From CAIMUX01 sp964473865 (GTDB lineage Bacteria > Eisenbacteria > RBG-16-71-46 > CAIMUX01): 64,000 nt of DNA. The notes below the pieces were generated by a model, which was not told where the DNA came from, ran no database searches, and saw only the letters and a program-made list of their open reading frames with translations. The stretch spans positions 1 through 64,000 of the forward strand of contig CAYYQN010000010.1 in NCBI GenBank assembly GCA_964473865.1, written 5' to 3'. Shown piece after piece: positions 35,073 through 44,420 of the stretch; position 1 is the first letter of the stretch; every line of letters begins with the position of its first letter. The position numbers and the translations under genes are program-made.

Positions 35073-36678
35073 GCTTCACCTCCGGATGACGGGGCAGCTC
35101 CACGTGGAGGCGAGCGCCGCCCCAACCCCCTTCCTCCACGCGAATCGAGCCGCCGTGCGCCAGGATGATCCCTTTGACCAGGGCCAGGCCCAGACCCAGG
35201 CCGCCCGCCGAGCCGGAGCGGTAGGGTTCAAAGACCCGCTCCCGCTCCTCCTCCGGGATGCCGGGCCCGTTGTCCTCGATCACCACGACCACGCTCTCGC
35301 CGGCCGGGCGAGTGGCGAGACGCAGGCGCGGCGCCTCCCGGCCGGCGGTCGCCGTTTGCGCATTGCGCGCGAGGTTCATGAGGACCTGCCGGAGACGATC
35401 ATCGTCGGCGTGCACGATCCCCAGGTCCGGCGCCAGGTCGAACTCGACGTGCATGTCCCGCTGCAGGGCTCCCACGTCGGCGATCAGGGCATTGAGGTCG
35501 ACCGGCGCGAAACGCGGCTCTACCGGCCGGGAGAACTCCCGGAAGCGCGCCACGACGTTGCGCAGGCTGTCGACCTCCTGGATCACGATACGGGAGCACT
35601 CTTCCAGCAAGGCGGCATACTCGCGGTCCTCCCCGCGATAGCGTTCCCGCATCTCCTCGACCGTGAGCTGGATCGGCGTGAGGGGGTTCTTGACCTCGTG
35701 GGCCAGGGCCCGCGCCATCTCCCGCCAGCCGGCCATCGTTTCGAGATCGACCAGACGACGTGACTGTGCGTCGAGGCGCTGGATCATGTCGTTGAAGTGC
35801 TCGCTCAAACGGGAGAACTCGTCGCGGCCGGAGACCGGCACGCGCACGCTCCAGTTGCCGGCGCCGACTTCCCGCATGGCGGTGAGCAGACGATGCATCG
35901 GCGCAAGCAGGCGGCGCGCCAGCCCCCAGGCGACAATGACCGCCACCAGAACCGAGGCGGCGTACAGGCTGAGGAAGGGCATCCAGAAGCCGCGCTCGAG
36001 CTCCTGGCGCTGTGAGCGCAGTCCGCGCATCGTCTGCAGTGCGGTAGCGATCGACTGGGCGTCGCGCCGCCACGCCTCGGAGGTGGCCTGCCGGACGCTC
36101 AGGGTGCTGCCGTCCGGGAGGGAACGCGTGACGGTCAGGCTGTGCGGCACGGTGTCGGGTGGCGGTTCCGGGGACGGGCCCGGCGGTCCACCCGGCGTCG
36201 TGCCCGATGGCTCTCGCCGCTCGCCGCGGGACCCGCTCGGCTCCGCCCCCGCCCGACCCGCCGGGTGCGAGCCCGGTTGCGGCTCTGCGGAGAAGGTCAC
36301 GCCCGCGCTGTCGGCCGGGTCGGTCCGCCCGGCTCGGAGAATCCGCAGGTCTCCACCGGGCAGCCGCAACACCGCACGGTCACCCGGCAGGCGCGGCTCG
36401 GTCGACTCGGTTGCCGCCCGCAGGACCTGCTCCGCCGTCTCCGTCCCGCCGGCGGCATGCGCGATCCAGGCGTCGAGTGAATCGGCCAGCATCTGGCGCT
36501 GACGCAGGTACCGCTCGCGCGCCTGGCGCACGCCGGACTCGAGCGCCGTATCGATCTCGGCGCTGAGGCCCAGATTCAGGCTGCGCGTGACCAGTTCCCG
36601 CGCCATCCAGGCGGCGGGCAAGGCCGGCAGAAGCACCAGGAAGACCATGAGCAGGGCCAGACGCGCTTGCAGTCTCAT
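35065..36678 (-). CDS. NtrY-like membrane sensor histidine kinase
   Basis: The 537-residue kinase has membrane segments near residues 7-28 and 232-252. The periplasmic region between them contains a long Pro/Gly/Ser-rich low-complexity stretch (about 145-185). A HAMP domain, the H-box ALAHEVKNPLTPIQL typical of NtrY/NtrB kinases and an ATPase domain (DNGPGIPEEE, GGLGLGLALVKG) follow. All catalytic residues are visible. It overlaps both neighbours and pairs with the NtrC-like regulator. The position after an Omp85 gene and a DUF4390-like gene suggests it monitors the cell envelope. Confidence 0.92.
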   Translation of the reverse strand: MRLQARLALLMVFLVLLPALPAAWMARELVTRSLNLGLSAEIDTALESGVRQARERYLRQRQMLADSLDAWIAHAAGGTETAEQVLRAATESTEPRLPGDRAVLRLPGGDLRILRAGRTDPADSAGVTFSAEPQPGSHPAGRAGAEPSGSRGERREPSGTTPGGPPGPSPEPPPDTVPHSLTVTRSLPDGSTLSVRQATSEAWRRDAQSIATALQTMRGLRSQRQELERGFWMPFLSLYAASVLVAVIVAWGLARRLLAPMHRLLTAMREVGAGNWSVRVPVSGRDEFSRLSEHFNDMIQRLDAQSRRLVDLETMAGWREMARALAHEVKNPLTPIQLTVEEMRERYRGEDREYAALLEECSRIVIQEVDSLRNVVARFREFSRPVEPRFAPVDLNALIADVGALQRDMHVEFDLAPDLGIVHADDDRLRQVLMNLARNAQTATAGREAPRLRLATRPAGESVVVVIEDNGPGIPEEERERVFEPYRSGSAGGLGLGLALVKGIILAHGGSIRVEEGGWGGARLHVELPRHPEVKHD

Positions 36679-37316
36679 GGCGCCTCCGGAAGATCGGTCG
36701 CTCGGAAGAAGGGACTCGCCTGGCGGACGACCTGCCGCGCGCCTTCCTTCTCTTCCATGACCCGACCGAAGAGCGCACCCAGATCCACCGCCACTTCCTC
36801 GCGACCGCCGGCGCTGTTGCGGTTCACATACGTGGAGAGACGCTCCCGGTCCTCCGGCGCCAGAGGTCTCACGGCGATCTGTAGAACGAGGCGGTATTCG
36901 TCGCCGGAGCGCAGCCGGGACAGAGGACAGATCTCCGCGCCCGGCAGGTAGGAGAGGGCGGAATCGGCCGCTGCCAGCGTCGGCAGCGCGATCGTTCCGT
37001 CCCCGCTCTGCAGCAGATACCGATTCTCCCAGAGATCAAACCGGAGGCTCAGCTCCAGGTACCGCTCCGCGACCGCCCGGCCCGCGCGGTCTTCCAGGCG
37101 GAAGAGGTAGAGACAGGTGCCGGGCAAGCCGCTCTCGACGGTCAGGGTGGTTCGCTCGTCCAGAAGCCCCGTGGCGCGCACCTCGGCGCGCACCAGGTCC
37201 TGTCTCCGAAAGAGGCGCAGGTCGGTGATCGCCCCCGCAGCGAACGCCTCGCGCCCGATCAGGATCAGCCCGACCACGAAGACCCAGCTGTGGCCTCTGT
37301 CCCGCCGCATGCGCAT
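36675..37316 (-). CDS. DUF4390-like exported protein
   Basis: The 213-residue protein has an N-terminal hydrophobic segment (SWVFVVGLILIGREAFA), then the pattern of DUF4390: LTVESGLPGTCLYLFRLEDR, ELSLRFDLWENRYLLQ, and LVLQIAVRPLAPEDRERL. In several proteobacteria a DUF4390 gene precedes the ntrY/ntrX pair, and the same order occurs here. Its stop overlaps the kinase start by 4 bases. It may deliver the periplasmic signal to the kinase, which is inference from the arrangement. Confidence 0.72.
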   Translation of the reverse strand: MRMRRDRGHSWVFVVGLILIGREAFAAGAITDLRLFRRQDLVRAEVRATGLLDERTTLTVESGLPGTCLYLFRLEDRAGRAVAERYLELSLRFDLWENRYLLQSGDGTIALPTLAAADSALSYLPGAEICPLSRLRSGDEYRLVLQIAVRPLAPEDRERLSTYVNRNSAGGREEVAVDLGALFGRVMEEKEGARQVVRQASPFFRATDLPEAP

Positions 37317-37318
37317 GA

Positions 37319-38743
37319 TCAGAACGACGGGCCCAGGCTCAGGTAGACCGCCACGGGATTCCCCTCGACCCGATTGGCGAGGGGATAGGCGACTTCAAGG
37401 TTCAGGGTCTGGACCCAGCGGACCCGGAACAGCGCGCCATAGCCCACACCGGCGGAGAAATCGGCTCGGCGTCCGCTGGCGGTCCAGTGATCGCCGCAAT
37501 CCGCAAAGAGGGTACCGGTGACCCGCGGCCGGCGCGGATCTGACCCGATCAGCGGGTGGCGCCACTCCGCGCTGAGCTGACCGAACGCCCGGGCGCCCCG
37601 GGGGCCGCTCAGGCCGCCGGCGGGGAATCCCCGGAGACTCCCGACGCCGCCCACGATGGGCCGGAAGAAGTACGGGGTTTCCGCGGAGGTGTAACCCGCG
37701 CGGAATCGGAACGCGGCCGCGCGCGTGAGCGCGACCGGTACCGCCACCCGCGCGTCGAGCTCGCCTCCCCAGAATGACGTGCCCCGATCCGGCACGGTCG
37801 CGTGCAGGACCAGCGCCACCAGGGATCCGTTCTGCCAGGGACGCCGCCAGTCCTGGCGATCGCGCACCAGTTCTCCGCGGAGTTCTCCAAAGTGCAGGTC
37901 CCGGATGGAGGGAACCAGCGGGGCCGCCGGAATCTCCGGCGATTCATCGTTGGCATGCAGCGTCTCGCTGGGATGGGCGGCGCCGTAGCCCAGCCAGCCC
38001 ACGGCGCTGAGATCATCCCGCAGATGCCGGCGGAGTCCCGCCTGGATCTGCGAGCGACCGATGGTCTGGTACCGGGCGCTGTCACCCTGCTGGATGTGCC
38101 AGATCTCGTCAAAGCCGGCCACATTCACGAGCAGATCGGTGTCGCGGGCTGTCAGCCCCGGCACTTCCAGTTCGCCCCAGAGGCCCGAAGTCCGGAAACC
38201 GGTGCGGAAAGAGACGCGCGCCGTGGCGCCGCGGTCGAAGAGCCCCGTCCGCCTCAGGCTCACGATGTTGAGGTACCAGCGCTGAAGCGGATCGTGTCCC
38301 AGCCCGGTCTCCAGATGGAACCTTCGGCTGGGGCGGGCAGCGACGACAGCCGTGACCGCGCCCGGACGGCTCCCCCGCATCGTGTAGAGGTCGATCTCCG
38401 AAAAGAGCCTCGTGGCCAGAAGGTGCTCGCGGACCTGCACGAGCGTTTCGGAGTCGATCATCTCGCCGGTGCGCAGCGGCAGGTTTCTTCGGACCAGGAG
38501 CTCGGCGTCGCCGCCGGGCGGCTCCACTCGGACCGACTCCAGCTCGAGCTTCGGCGGGGCGCCCGCTTCGACCGGCGCGCCGAGCCCAGGACCGACTTCC
38601 GGCTCCGGAGCCGGCTCGACACTCCGCAGGGTCTCGAGCTCGACCTGCCCTCCGACCTCCGTGCCCGCGCCGGCGACGGCCGCGGCCAGAAGCATCATCC
38701 CCAGCGCCAGCCCGGCGCGAAGACCTTGTTGAAGTTCTCGCAT
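37319..38743 (-). CDS. Omp85/TamA-like outer-membrane barrel with POTRA domain
   Basis: The 474-residue protein has a signal peptide (AGLALGMMLLAAAVAGAG), a Pro-rich linker, one POTRA-like domain (about 65-125, LVRRNLPLRTGEMIDSETL) and a 16-strand-type barrel with the Omp85 motif as SLRGFPAGG, ending VYLSLGPSF with terminal Phe. With one POTRA it is closer to TamA/patatin-associated or FhaC-like members than to BamA. CGGAG precedes the ATG at 38743. It is the first gene of the operon leading to the two-component system. Confidence 0.82.
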   Translation of the reverse strand: MRELQQGLRAGLALGMMLLAAAVAGAGTEVGGQVELETLRSVEPAPEPEVGPGLGAPVEAGAPPKLELESVRVEPPGGDAELLVRRNLPLRTGEMIDSETLVQVREHLLATRLFSEIDLYTMRGSRPGAVTAVVAARPSRRFHLETGLGHDPLQRWYLNIVSLRRTGLFDRGATARVSFRTGFRTSGLWGELEVPGLTARDTDLLVNVAGFDEIWHIQQGDSARYQTIGRSQIQAGLRRHLRDDLSAVGWLGYGAAHPSETLHANDESPEIPAAPLVPSIRDLHFGELRGELVRDRQDWRRPWQNGSLVALVLHATVPDRGTSFWGGELDARVAVPVALTRAAAFRFRAGYTSAETPYFFRPIVGGVGSLRGFPAGGLSGPRGARAFGQLSAEWRHPLIGSDPRRPRVTGTLFADCGDHWTASGRRADFSAGVGYGALFRVRWVQTLNLEVAYPLANRVEGNPVAVYLSLGPSF

Positions 38744-39228
38744 CTTGTCGCTCCGGTCGGAGACGGTTGTCGGGGCGGCGGGCCCCTCGCCCTCTGGTCC
38801 GCCATCGGGCCGGCCGAGGGTAGTGTACTGCTTTGGGCCCGGCAATCGGCGTTCCGTCCCGGTGCCCCGCCTGTGGCGACCCGGCCGGCCGCTACCCCAT
38901 TGCCCTCCAGCACCTTCAGCACCAGCCGCCGCGCGCCCCCAGACCGCAGCCGGTTCCCGTGGCCTCGGTTGGGCCGGAAAACGTGCCCCCAGGTCACACC
39001 GTGCCGGGCTCGCACACCCTTGCGCACTCCCTCGGCACACTTCCCCCTGCGCCCTCCGGGTTCCGCCAAAGCCCGGAATTCACCGCAGTTCGGACTCCTG
39101 GCCGACCTCTCGCCCGGCCCGCCATGCGTCTGGCACGCGCGGTGCATTGGCTTCCTCGGGTGCGGTGTGGTCCCGGCCTCGGATGCGCCGGGGACGACGC
39201 TCCGCGGAACTGGAGAAGGAAGATCATC
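38744..39228. other. divergent intergenic region between the Omp85 and exbB operons
   Basis: The 485-base gap holds the sigma-54-type promoter at 39131-39146 toward exbB. A TACACT at about 38824 on the minus strand could be the -10 of the Omp85 operon, without a good -35. No gene-like reading with homology was seen. Confidence 0.45.
39131..39146 (+). promoter_or_regulatory. sigma-54 (RpoN) -24/-12 promoter of the exbB-tonB operon
   Basis: TGGCACG-CGCG-GTGCA matches TGGCACG-N4-TTGCA at every base but one, with the essential GG and GC doublets at the correct spacing. Transcription would start about 12 bases downstream, leaving a leader of some 70 bases before the exbB ATG. Confidence 0.7.
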
Positions 39229-39900
39229 ATGGAATCTCTCGCGCGCTATTTCTCCGCGGGTGGACCGGTCATGTGGCCGATCCTCGCGGTTCTCGGCTGC
39301 GCCCTCGCCGTCATCATCGAGCGGCTCTACTTCTACCTCATGACCTGCCGCGACGGCTCGGCACAACTCGTGGCGGTTGCGGCCCGCGCCATCAACAGCG
39401 GGCAACCCGACCTCGCCCTGCAGGCAGTGGCGGTCCGTCGCGGCCCACTCAACTCGATCCTCCACGCTGCGCTCAAGCGCTACCGCGATGGATTCTCCAT
39501 GACCGAGATCCGACAGGCGGTCGACGAGGCCGCCATCCGCGAGGTGCCCCGGCTGACAGCACGCCTCGGCCTCTTGTCCACGTTTGCCAACGTGGCCACC
39601 CTGGCCGGCCTGCTCGGCACCATCTTCGGTCTGCAGCAGGCGTTCACATCCCTGGCCGCGACCGACGCCTCCGCCAAGGCCGCCGTGCTCGCCGCCGGCA
39701 TCTCGCAGGCCATGAACACAACCTCGTTCGGGTTGATGGTCGCCATCCCCTGCCTGATTGCGCACGCCCTGCTGGTGAACCTCCAGGCTGGGAGGGCCGA
39801 GGATCTCGACGCCGGGGCGGTCCGGCTCCTGAACTACCTCGACAACCGTCTCGCGGCGCCGGAACTCAAGCTCGAGCCCGCGCGGGAAGCCCGGTCATGA
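39229..39900 (+). CDS. exbB: ExbB/TolQ/MotA-family proton channel subunit
   Basis: The 223-residue protein has a membrane segment near residues 14-36 (WPILAVLGCALAVIIERLYF) and the conserved C-terminal membrane pair: TFANVATLAGLLGTIFGLQQAF and GISQAMNTTSFGLMVAIPCL. It forms the pentameric proton channel that energises TonB. GGAGAAGGA precedes the ATG at 39229. Its stop overlaps the first exbD-like start by 4 bases. Confidence 0.92.
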   Translation: MESLARYFSAGGPVMWPILAVLGCALAVIIERLYFYLMTCRDGSAQLVAVAARAINSGQPDLALQAVAVRRGPLNSILHAALKRYRDGFSMTEIRQAVDEAAIREVPRLTARLGLLSTFANVATLAGLLGTIFGLQQAFTSLAATDASAKAAVLAAGISQAMNTTSFGLMVAIPCLIAHALLVNLQAGRAEDLDAGAVRLLNYLDNRLAAPELKLEPAREARS

Positions 39901-40382
39901 CCTTGCGCAAGCGCAGACTCGCCGGCGATGCGCCGACGGTCACCGCCGGCGCGGAGGAGTTGAACATGACGCCGGTGCTCAACATGTTCACCATCTTGAT
40001 CCCGTTTCTGATCAGCATGACGGCCTTCTCTCACCTGGCCGTGCAGGCGTTCCGGCTGCCTGCGGATGAAGCAGCGGGCCATGCCCAGGTCGCCGCGGAT
40101 CTGCCCCTCACTGTCGCCCTGGCCGCCGAACGGATCACGCTGGCCCACGCGGACCACGTTCTGGCGGACGTTCCGCGTGGCCTCGAGGGCTACGACTTTC
40201 CGGCGCTCGATGCCCAGCTGCGCCGGGCTCGGCTCCAGGTGCCCGGAGTCGAGCGCGTGATCGTGGCGGTGGACGATCCGGTTCGGTGCGCCGACCTCGT
40301 CCTCTGCCTCGACCGGTGCCGGGAGGCCGGATTCACAGACGTCGGTCTCGCGGCCGGCACCAATCTCGACCACCAACCGTGA
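39897..40382 (+). CDS. exbD: ExbD/TolR-family protein 1
   Basis: The 161-residue protein has a short cytosolic N-terminus, one membrane helix (NMTPVLNMFTILIPFLISM) and a periplasmic domain. The membrane-helix Asp of E. coli ExbD (Asp25), which carries protons, appears replaced: the usual TPLVDVMLVLL-type motif reads TPVLNMFTILI with Asn at that place. The second exbD-like gene downstream keeps an Asp, so the two may form a mixed complex. ATGA overlap with exbB. Confidence 0.82.
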   Translation: MTLRKRRLAGDAPTVTAGAEELNMTPVLNMFTILIPFLISMTAFSHLAVQAFRLPADEAAGHAQVAADLPLTVALAAERITLAHADHVLADVPRGLEGYDFPALDAQLRRARLQVPGVERVIVAVDDPVRCADLVLCLDRCREAGFTDVGLAAGTNLDHQP

Positions 40383-40392
40383 GGAACGGGCC

Positions 40393-40887
40393 ATGTCGAT
40401 CGGCATCAAGTCCCTGGTTCGGGCGCGGCGGCCGGTCCCGGCGGCCGCCCCGAGTCCGCCTCTGACGTCGCTCTGCGACATGATGACCATTCTGGTTGTC
40501 TTCCTGCTGGTCAACTTCTCGGTGGAAGGGGAGCTGTTCACGCCCGCCCCGGACGTGCGTCTACCGGTCTCCACCAGCCCCGTGCGCGCACAGCCTACGG
40601 TCAGTGTCGAGGTGAGCTCCGAGGGAGTCAGCCTCGATGGCGCGCGCGTCGCGAACCTCGCGGAGGCGATGTCCGGAGCGGAGCTCTTGATCGTGCCGCT
40701 CGAGGAGGCACTGTCCCGTCGCCTGGCCGATGCGGCGCTTGAGACCAGGGGATCTTCCGTGGCGCCGCCGCTGCTGATCCAGTGTGATCGCGGCCTCGAC
40801 TTTCGGATCATCAAACGCGTCGTACACACCTGCAGCCGGGCCGGGGGCGCCGAGTTCTCCTTGCTCGTCCGTCGGGAGGAATCGTGA
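40393..40887 (+). CDS. exbD: ExbD/TolR-family protein 2
   Basis: The 164-residue protein has one membrane helix, LTSLCDMMTILVVFLLVNF, where Asp is present at the proton-carrying place, and a periplasmic domain ending HTCSRAGGAEFSLLVRR. It starts 10 bases after the first exbD-like gene and overlaps tonB by 4 bases. Paired exbD genes are common in TonB systems of this kind. Confidence 0.85.
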   Translation: MSIGIKSLVRARRPVPAAAPSPPLTSLCDMMTILVVFLLVNFSVEGELFTPAPDVRLPVSTSPVRAQPTVSVEVSSEGVSLDGARVANLAEAMSGAELLIVPLEEALSRRLADAALETRGSSVAPPLLIQCDRGLDFRIIKRVVHTCSRAGGAEFSLLVRREES

Positions 40888-41696
40888 AGCCTCTCTCTGC
40901 GGAACTTCGCCGGCAGCTCCTGCGGGAATACGCGGAGTCTCGTTCATCGAAGAACCGGGAGACGGACCGTGTCTTCCACCGCCTCTTCGCCGGCAGCCTG
41001 GCCGTCGCGATCGGCCTGGGGGGGCTGCTGCTCACGGTCCCGGTTACCCCGGCCGCAAGGCTGACCCTGCTGGATCCGACCCCGGTGGCGTTCAAGGTGG
41101 CGGCGGAGCTCTCGGACTCGGCGGCACCGTCCCCGCCACCGCCACCCCGGCAGGTCGCCCCGGTAGAGCCGGCGCCGGTGATCACCTCCGATACCCAGCT
41201 TGCCCAGGAGGTCGACTCGCCTGCGACCGAAGGAGACCCGGCGGCGCAAACGCCCGCGCGGCGCGTCTACGGTGTGCGCAAGGTCTTCGCGCGCGGCCTC
41301 GGCGCCGGCTCCGGAGGGGACGGAAGCCTGGTCGTCAAGCGCGGCAACACGTTGGATGGCCGCGCCGACACGCTCACGGCGACCGCGGCCGACCTGAACG
41401 GCCCCGTAGCCCCGCTCAGCACGGTCGAAGTGCCGCCGACTCCGGTCCGGCAGGTCAAGCCGCGCTACTCGCAGGCCTTGATCGATCACCGGGTCAGCGG
41501 CGTCGTGAGCGCCCGCCTGCTGGTGGATGCCGACGGCCAGGTGCGCGAGGTCGAGATCACCGAAGACATCGGCTTCGACTCACGGGAGATCGCCACCAAC
41601 GCGTTCCGCCAGTTCCGCTTCCGGCCCGCTCTTCGCGGCGACCGGCCGGTCGCGGTCTGGATCCTCTTCAAGATCCGATTCGAATTCCAGGAGTAG
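40884..41696 (+). CDS. tonB: TonB energy transducer
   Basis: The 270-residue protein has a cytosolic N-terminus, one membrane helix (FAGSLAVAIGLGGLLLTVPV), a Pro-rich periplasmic linker and a C-terminal TonB domain: VKPRYSQALIDHRVSGVVSARLLV, GQVREVEITEDIGF and FRQFRFRPALRGDRPV. It links the ExbB/ExbD motor to outer-membrane receptors. The receptor it probably serves is encoded 4 bases downstream. Confidence 0.9.
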   Translation: MKPLSAELRRQLLREYAESRSSKNRETDRVFHRLFAGSLAVAIGLGGLLLTVPVTPAARLTLLDPTPVAFKVAAELSDSAAPSPPPPPRQVAPVEPAPVITSDTQLAQEVDSPATEGDPAAQTPARRVYGVRKVFARGLGAGSGGDGSLVVKRGNTLDGRADTLTATAADLNGPVAPLSTVEVPPTPVRQVKPRYSQALIDHRVSGVVSARLLVDADGQVREVEITEDIGFDSREIATNAFRQFRFRPALRGDRPVAVWILFKIRFEFQE

Positions 41697-41700
41697 AACC

Positions 41701-44409
41701 ATGTCGCGAACGATCCTCTGGTTGACGATCTGCATCCTCGGGCTGGTCTGGCCGGCCGGACTTCACGCAGAGACTTCCTCCGCAGCGCCGGATACCGTGG
41801 AGGCTCTGGAGCCGGACGTGGCGCCGCGCCTCGTGCAGTTCATCGAGGCGGAGTATCCCGTTGCCGCCCTGCGGGCCGGACGGGAGGGAGCCGTCCTCCT
41901 CGAGCTCTTCGTCAACGCCGCCGGCCGGGTCGACTCCGTGCGGGTGCTGGAGAGTGTCGACCCCGCGCTGGACGCCGCCGCCGCCGCCGCCGCGAGCCGG
42001 TTCGTGTTCACGCCGGCCCAGGCGGACGGTGCGCCGGTGCCGGTCTACGTGCAGTACCGCTACGAGTTCTCGCTCCGCGAACAAGCACGCCGTATCGACG
42101 CGCGGGTCAACTTCCACGGACGGGTCCGGGAGCGCGGCACGGAGAAGCCCGTGGTCGACGCAGTCGTGACGGTGGCCTGCCCCGACGCGGACAGTGACTC
42201 GACGCTGGCGCTGCCGTGGAGCGTCTGGCGGGAGCGGATCGGAAGGTTCGACGGCCAGTATGGCGAGGGGGAGAATCTGGTCGCGTTAACCGACTCGACC
42301 GGCGGGTTCGCCTTCCAGGGACTGCCTCCCGGCCGTCTCGTCGTGGCCATCGTGGCCCCCGGCTATCACCGGTTCGAGACCACGGAACAGATGGGCGTGG
42401 ACGAGGCGCTGGCGGCCGATTACTGGACCACGCGCGAGAGCTACAGCCAGTACGAGATGGTCGTCTACGGTCGCGCCGAGGAGAAGGAGGTGACGCGGCA
42501 GCATCTCTCCGTGACGGAGGTGGAGCGGCTTCCCGGATTCGGCGGCGACGTGATCAAGAGCGTCCAGGCGTTGCCGGGCGTGGCCCGACCCGGCATGACG
42601 AACCCGGGCGCGGTCATCGTTCGGGGCAGCAGCGACTATGACAGCCGCTACATCCTGGACGGCGTCGACATCCCGCTCCTCTTCCACTACGGCGGCGTGA
42701 AGTCGACCTACAACAGCCTGGCGCTCGGGAGCGTCGACCTCTACCCGGGCGGCTACAGCGTGCGCTACGGCGGCTGCGTCGGCGGCGTGATCGAACTTCG
42801 CGGCCGGCCGGCCCGGGAAGACCGGTGGCGCACCGTGCTGGATGCCAGCCTGCTGGACGCGTCGTTCCACACCGAAGGCTCCCTGAGGCATGGTCTCGGC
42901 CTGCTTGTCACCGGGCGCCGCAGCTTTGCCGGCGAGATCACCAAGGCGGCCATGAAGGCGCAGGACGACATGCAGATGACCATGGCCCCCTACTACGCCG
43001 ACTTCGTGGCGCGGCTCGATTACCGGCCGAACGCAGCGGACCGCCTCTTCCTCACCACGTTCCTGGTCAAGGACCACATGGAGCTGGTGTTCCCGGAACA
43101 GGACGAAGGCAGTCCCGAAGTGAACGCCGCGACCGACGAGGTCAACATGAACCTGGCCTTCAGCCGGTACGTTGTCGGACACGACTGGCAAGTCGCGCCG
43201 AAACTGCACAACGAGCTACGCGCCTCCTACGGACGCACCACCCAGGACGGGCACGCCTTCGGCTACCTGACCTTCCGGATCAGCGGCCCGATGTATCAGC
43301 TGCGAGACGAGCTGTCCTACCGGGCGCACCGCCGGGCCACGCTCAACGTCGGCGTCGATCTCGCCTCCCTACCCCTCGACTACTACGTGAGAGCGGCCGG
43401 CTGGCCCGGCTCCTCGAAGACGATCTCCTACACCGACCTGGGCTACTACGGCTCGGTGGACCTCCGCCCGAGGGAAGATCTCACGATCACGCCCGGATTC
43501 CGCTATGACCACTACCGCCATCTCCACAAGGGCAAGGCCGGCCTGCGCCTGAACGCGCGCTACGCCCCGAGCGATGCCCACACCCTGACGGCATCGGTCG
43601 GCTCGTACAACCAACCGCCCCAGCCGGTCGGCCAGTCCACGGACCCGGTCTACGGAAACCCTGACCTGCCGCCGACCGTGGCAACGCATGTGACGTTCGG
43701 CGATGAGTGGCGCCTGCGGGACGGCGTCTCGCTCAAGACCGAGATCTACTACAACACGCAGAAGAAGATCCCGGCCCTCACGGACAGCGCAAACCTCAAC
43801 TTCCTCCCGGACGCGCGCGGCCGCATGTACGGCGCCGAGGTCATGCTGCGCAAGGATGTGGGCGAGCGCTTCTTCGGCTGGCTGTCCTACTGCCTGGCGC
43901 GCAGCGAGCGCCGCTACGCGCGCCGCCCGGCGTTTGACGACCACGGCGACGCGGCAGGGTTTCCCGCGGCGTCGGAGGAGTGGGACGCGGACCGTTGGTG
44001 GCGGTACGGCTACGACCAGACCCACCACTTCGAGGCCGTCGGGTCGTGGGTGCTGGGCCGCAACTGGTCGACCGGATTCCGGGCGCAGTATGTCACCGGA
44101 AACCCGGTCACGCCCATTCTCAACTACACAAGCAACCGACTCGAGTTCGACGCCGACACCGGAGACTACCTTCCGGTCGCCGGAGAGTATCTGTCGGATC
44201 GGATGGATCCGTACTTCCGCCTGGACTTCCGCGCTGACAAAAAGTTCGTCCGCAAATCGACCATCTGGTCGGTCTACCTCGATGTCCAGAACCTCAACTA
44301 CTTCGTGTACAACAGTCCGGAAGGGTACATCTACAACTACGACTACTCGAAGCGCGACAAATACGGTTGGATCATCCTGCCCGCGATCGGATGCCGGGTG
44401 GAATTCTAG
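41701..44409 (+). CDS. TonB-dependent receptor with N-terminal TonB-C-like domain
   Basis: The 902-residue protein has a signal peptide (1-23), then a TonB C-terminal-type domain at about 45-125 (GREGAVLLELFVNAAGRVDSV, ASRFVFTPAQADGAPVPVYV), a carboxypeptidase-regulatory-like domain (about 135-235), a plug (VIKSVQALPGVARPG, AVIVRGSSDYDSRYILDGV) and a 22-strand barrel ending IGCRVEF. A transducer domain on a receptor is unusual, though TonB-family/receptor fusions occur in some delta- and FCB-type bacteria. CAGGAG precedes the ATG. The ligand is unknown; genes 39229-45599 supply its own motor and a partner lipoprotein. Confidence 0.9.
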   Translation: MSRTILWLTICILGLVWPAGLHAETSSAAPDTVEALEPDVAPRLVQFIEAEYPVAALRAGREGAVLLELFVNAAGRVDSVRVLESVDPALDAAAAAAASRFVFTPAQADGAPVPVYVQYRYEFSLREQARRIDARVNFHGRVRERGTEKPVVDAVVTVACPDADSDSTLALPWSVWRERIGRFDGQYGEGENLVALTDSTGGFAFQGLPPGRLVVAIVAPGYHRFETTEQMGVDEALAADYWTTRESYSQYEMVVYGRAEEKEVTRQHLSVTEVERLPGFGGDVIKSVQALPGVARPGMTNPGAVIVRGSSDYDSRYILDGVDIPLLFHYGGVKSTYNSLALGSVDLYPGGYSVRYGGCVGGVIELRGRPAREDRWRTVLDASLLDASFHTEGSLRHGLGLLVTGRRSFAGEITKAAMKAQDDMQMTMAPYYADFVARLDYRPNAADRLFLTTFLVKDHMELVFPEQDEGSPEVNAATDEVNMNLAFSRYVVGHDWQVAPKLHNELRASYGRTTQDGHAFGYLTFRISGPMYQLRDELSYRAHRRATLNVGVDLASLPLDYYVRAAGWPGSSKTISYTDLGYYGSVDLRPREDLTITPGFRYDHYRHLHKGKAGLRLNARYAPSDAHTLTASVGSYNQPPQPVGQSTDPVYGNPDLPPTVATHVTFGDEWRLRDGVSLKTEIYYNTQKKIPALTDSANLNFLPDARGRMYGAEVMLRKDVGERFFGWLSYCLARSERRYARRPAFDDHGDAAGFPAASEEWDADRWWRYGYDQTHHFEAVGSWVLGRNWSTGFRAQYVTGNPVTPILNYTSNRLEFDADTGDYLPVAGEYLSDRMDPYFRLDFRADKKFVRKSTIWSVYLDVQNLNYFVYNSPEGYIYNYDYSKRDKYGWIILPAIGCRVEF

Positions 44410-44420
44410 GAGGAGTGGAG

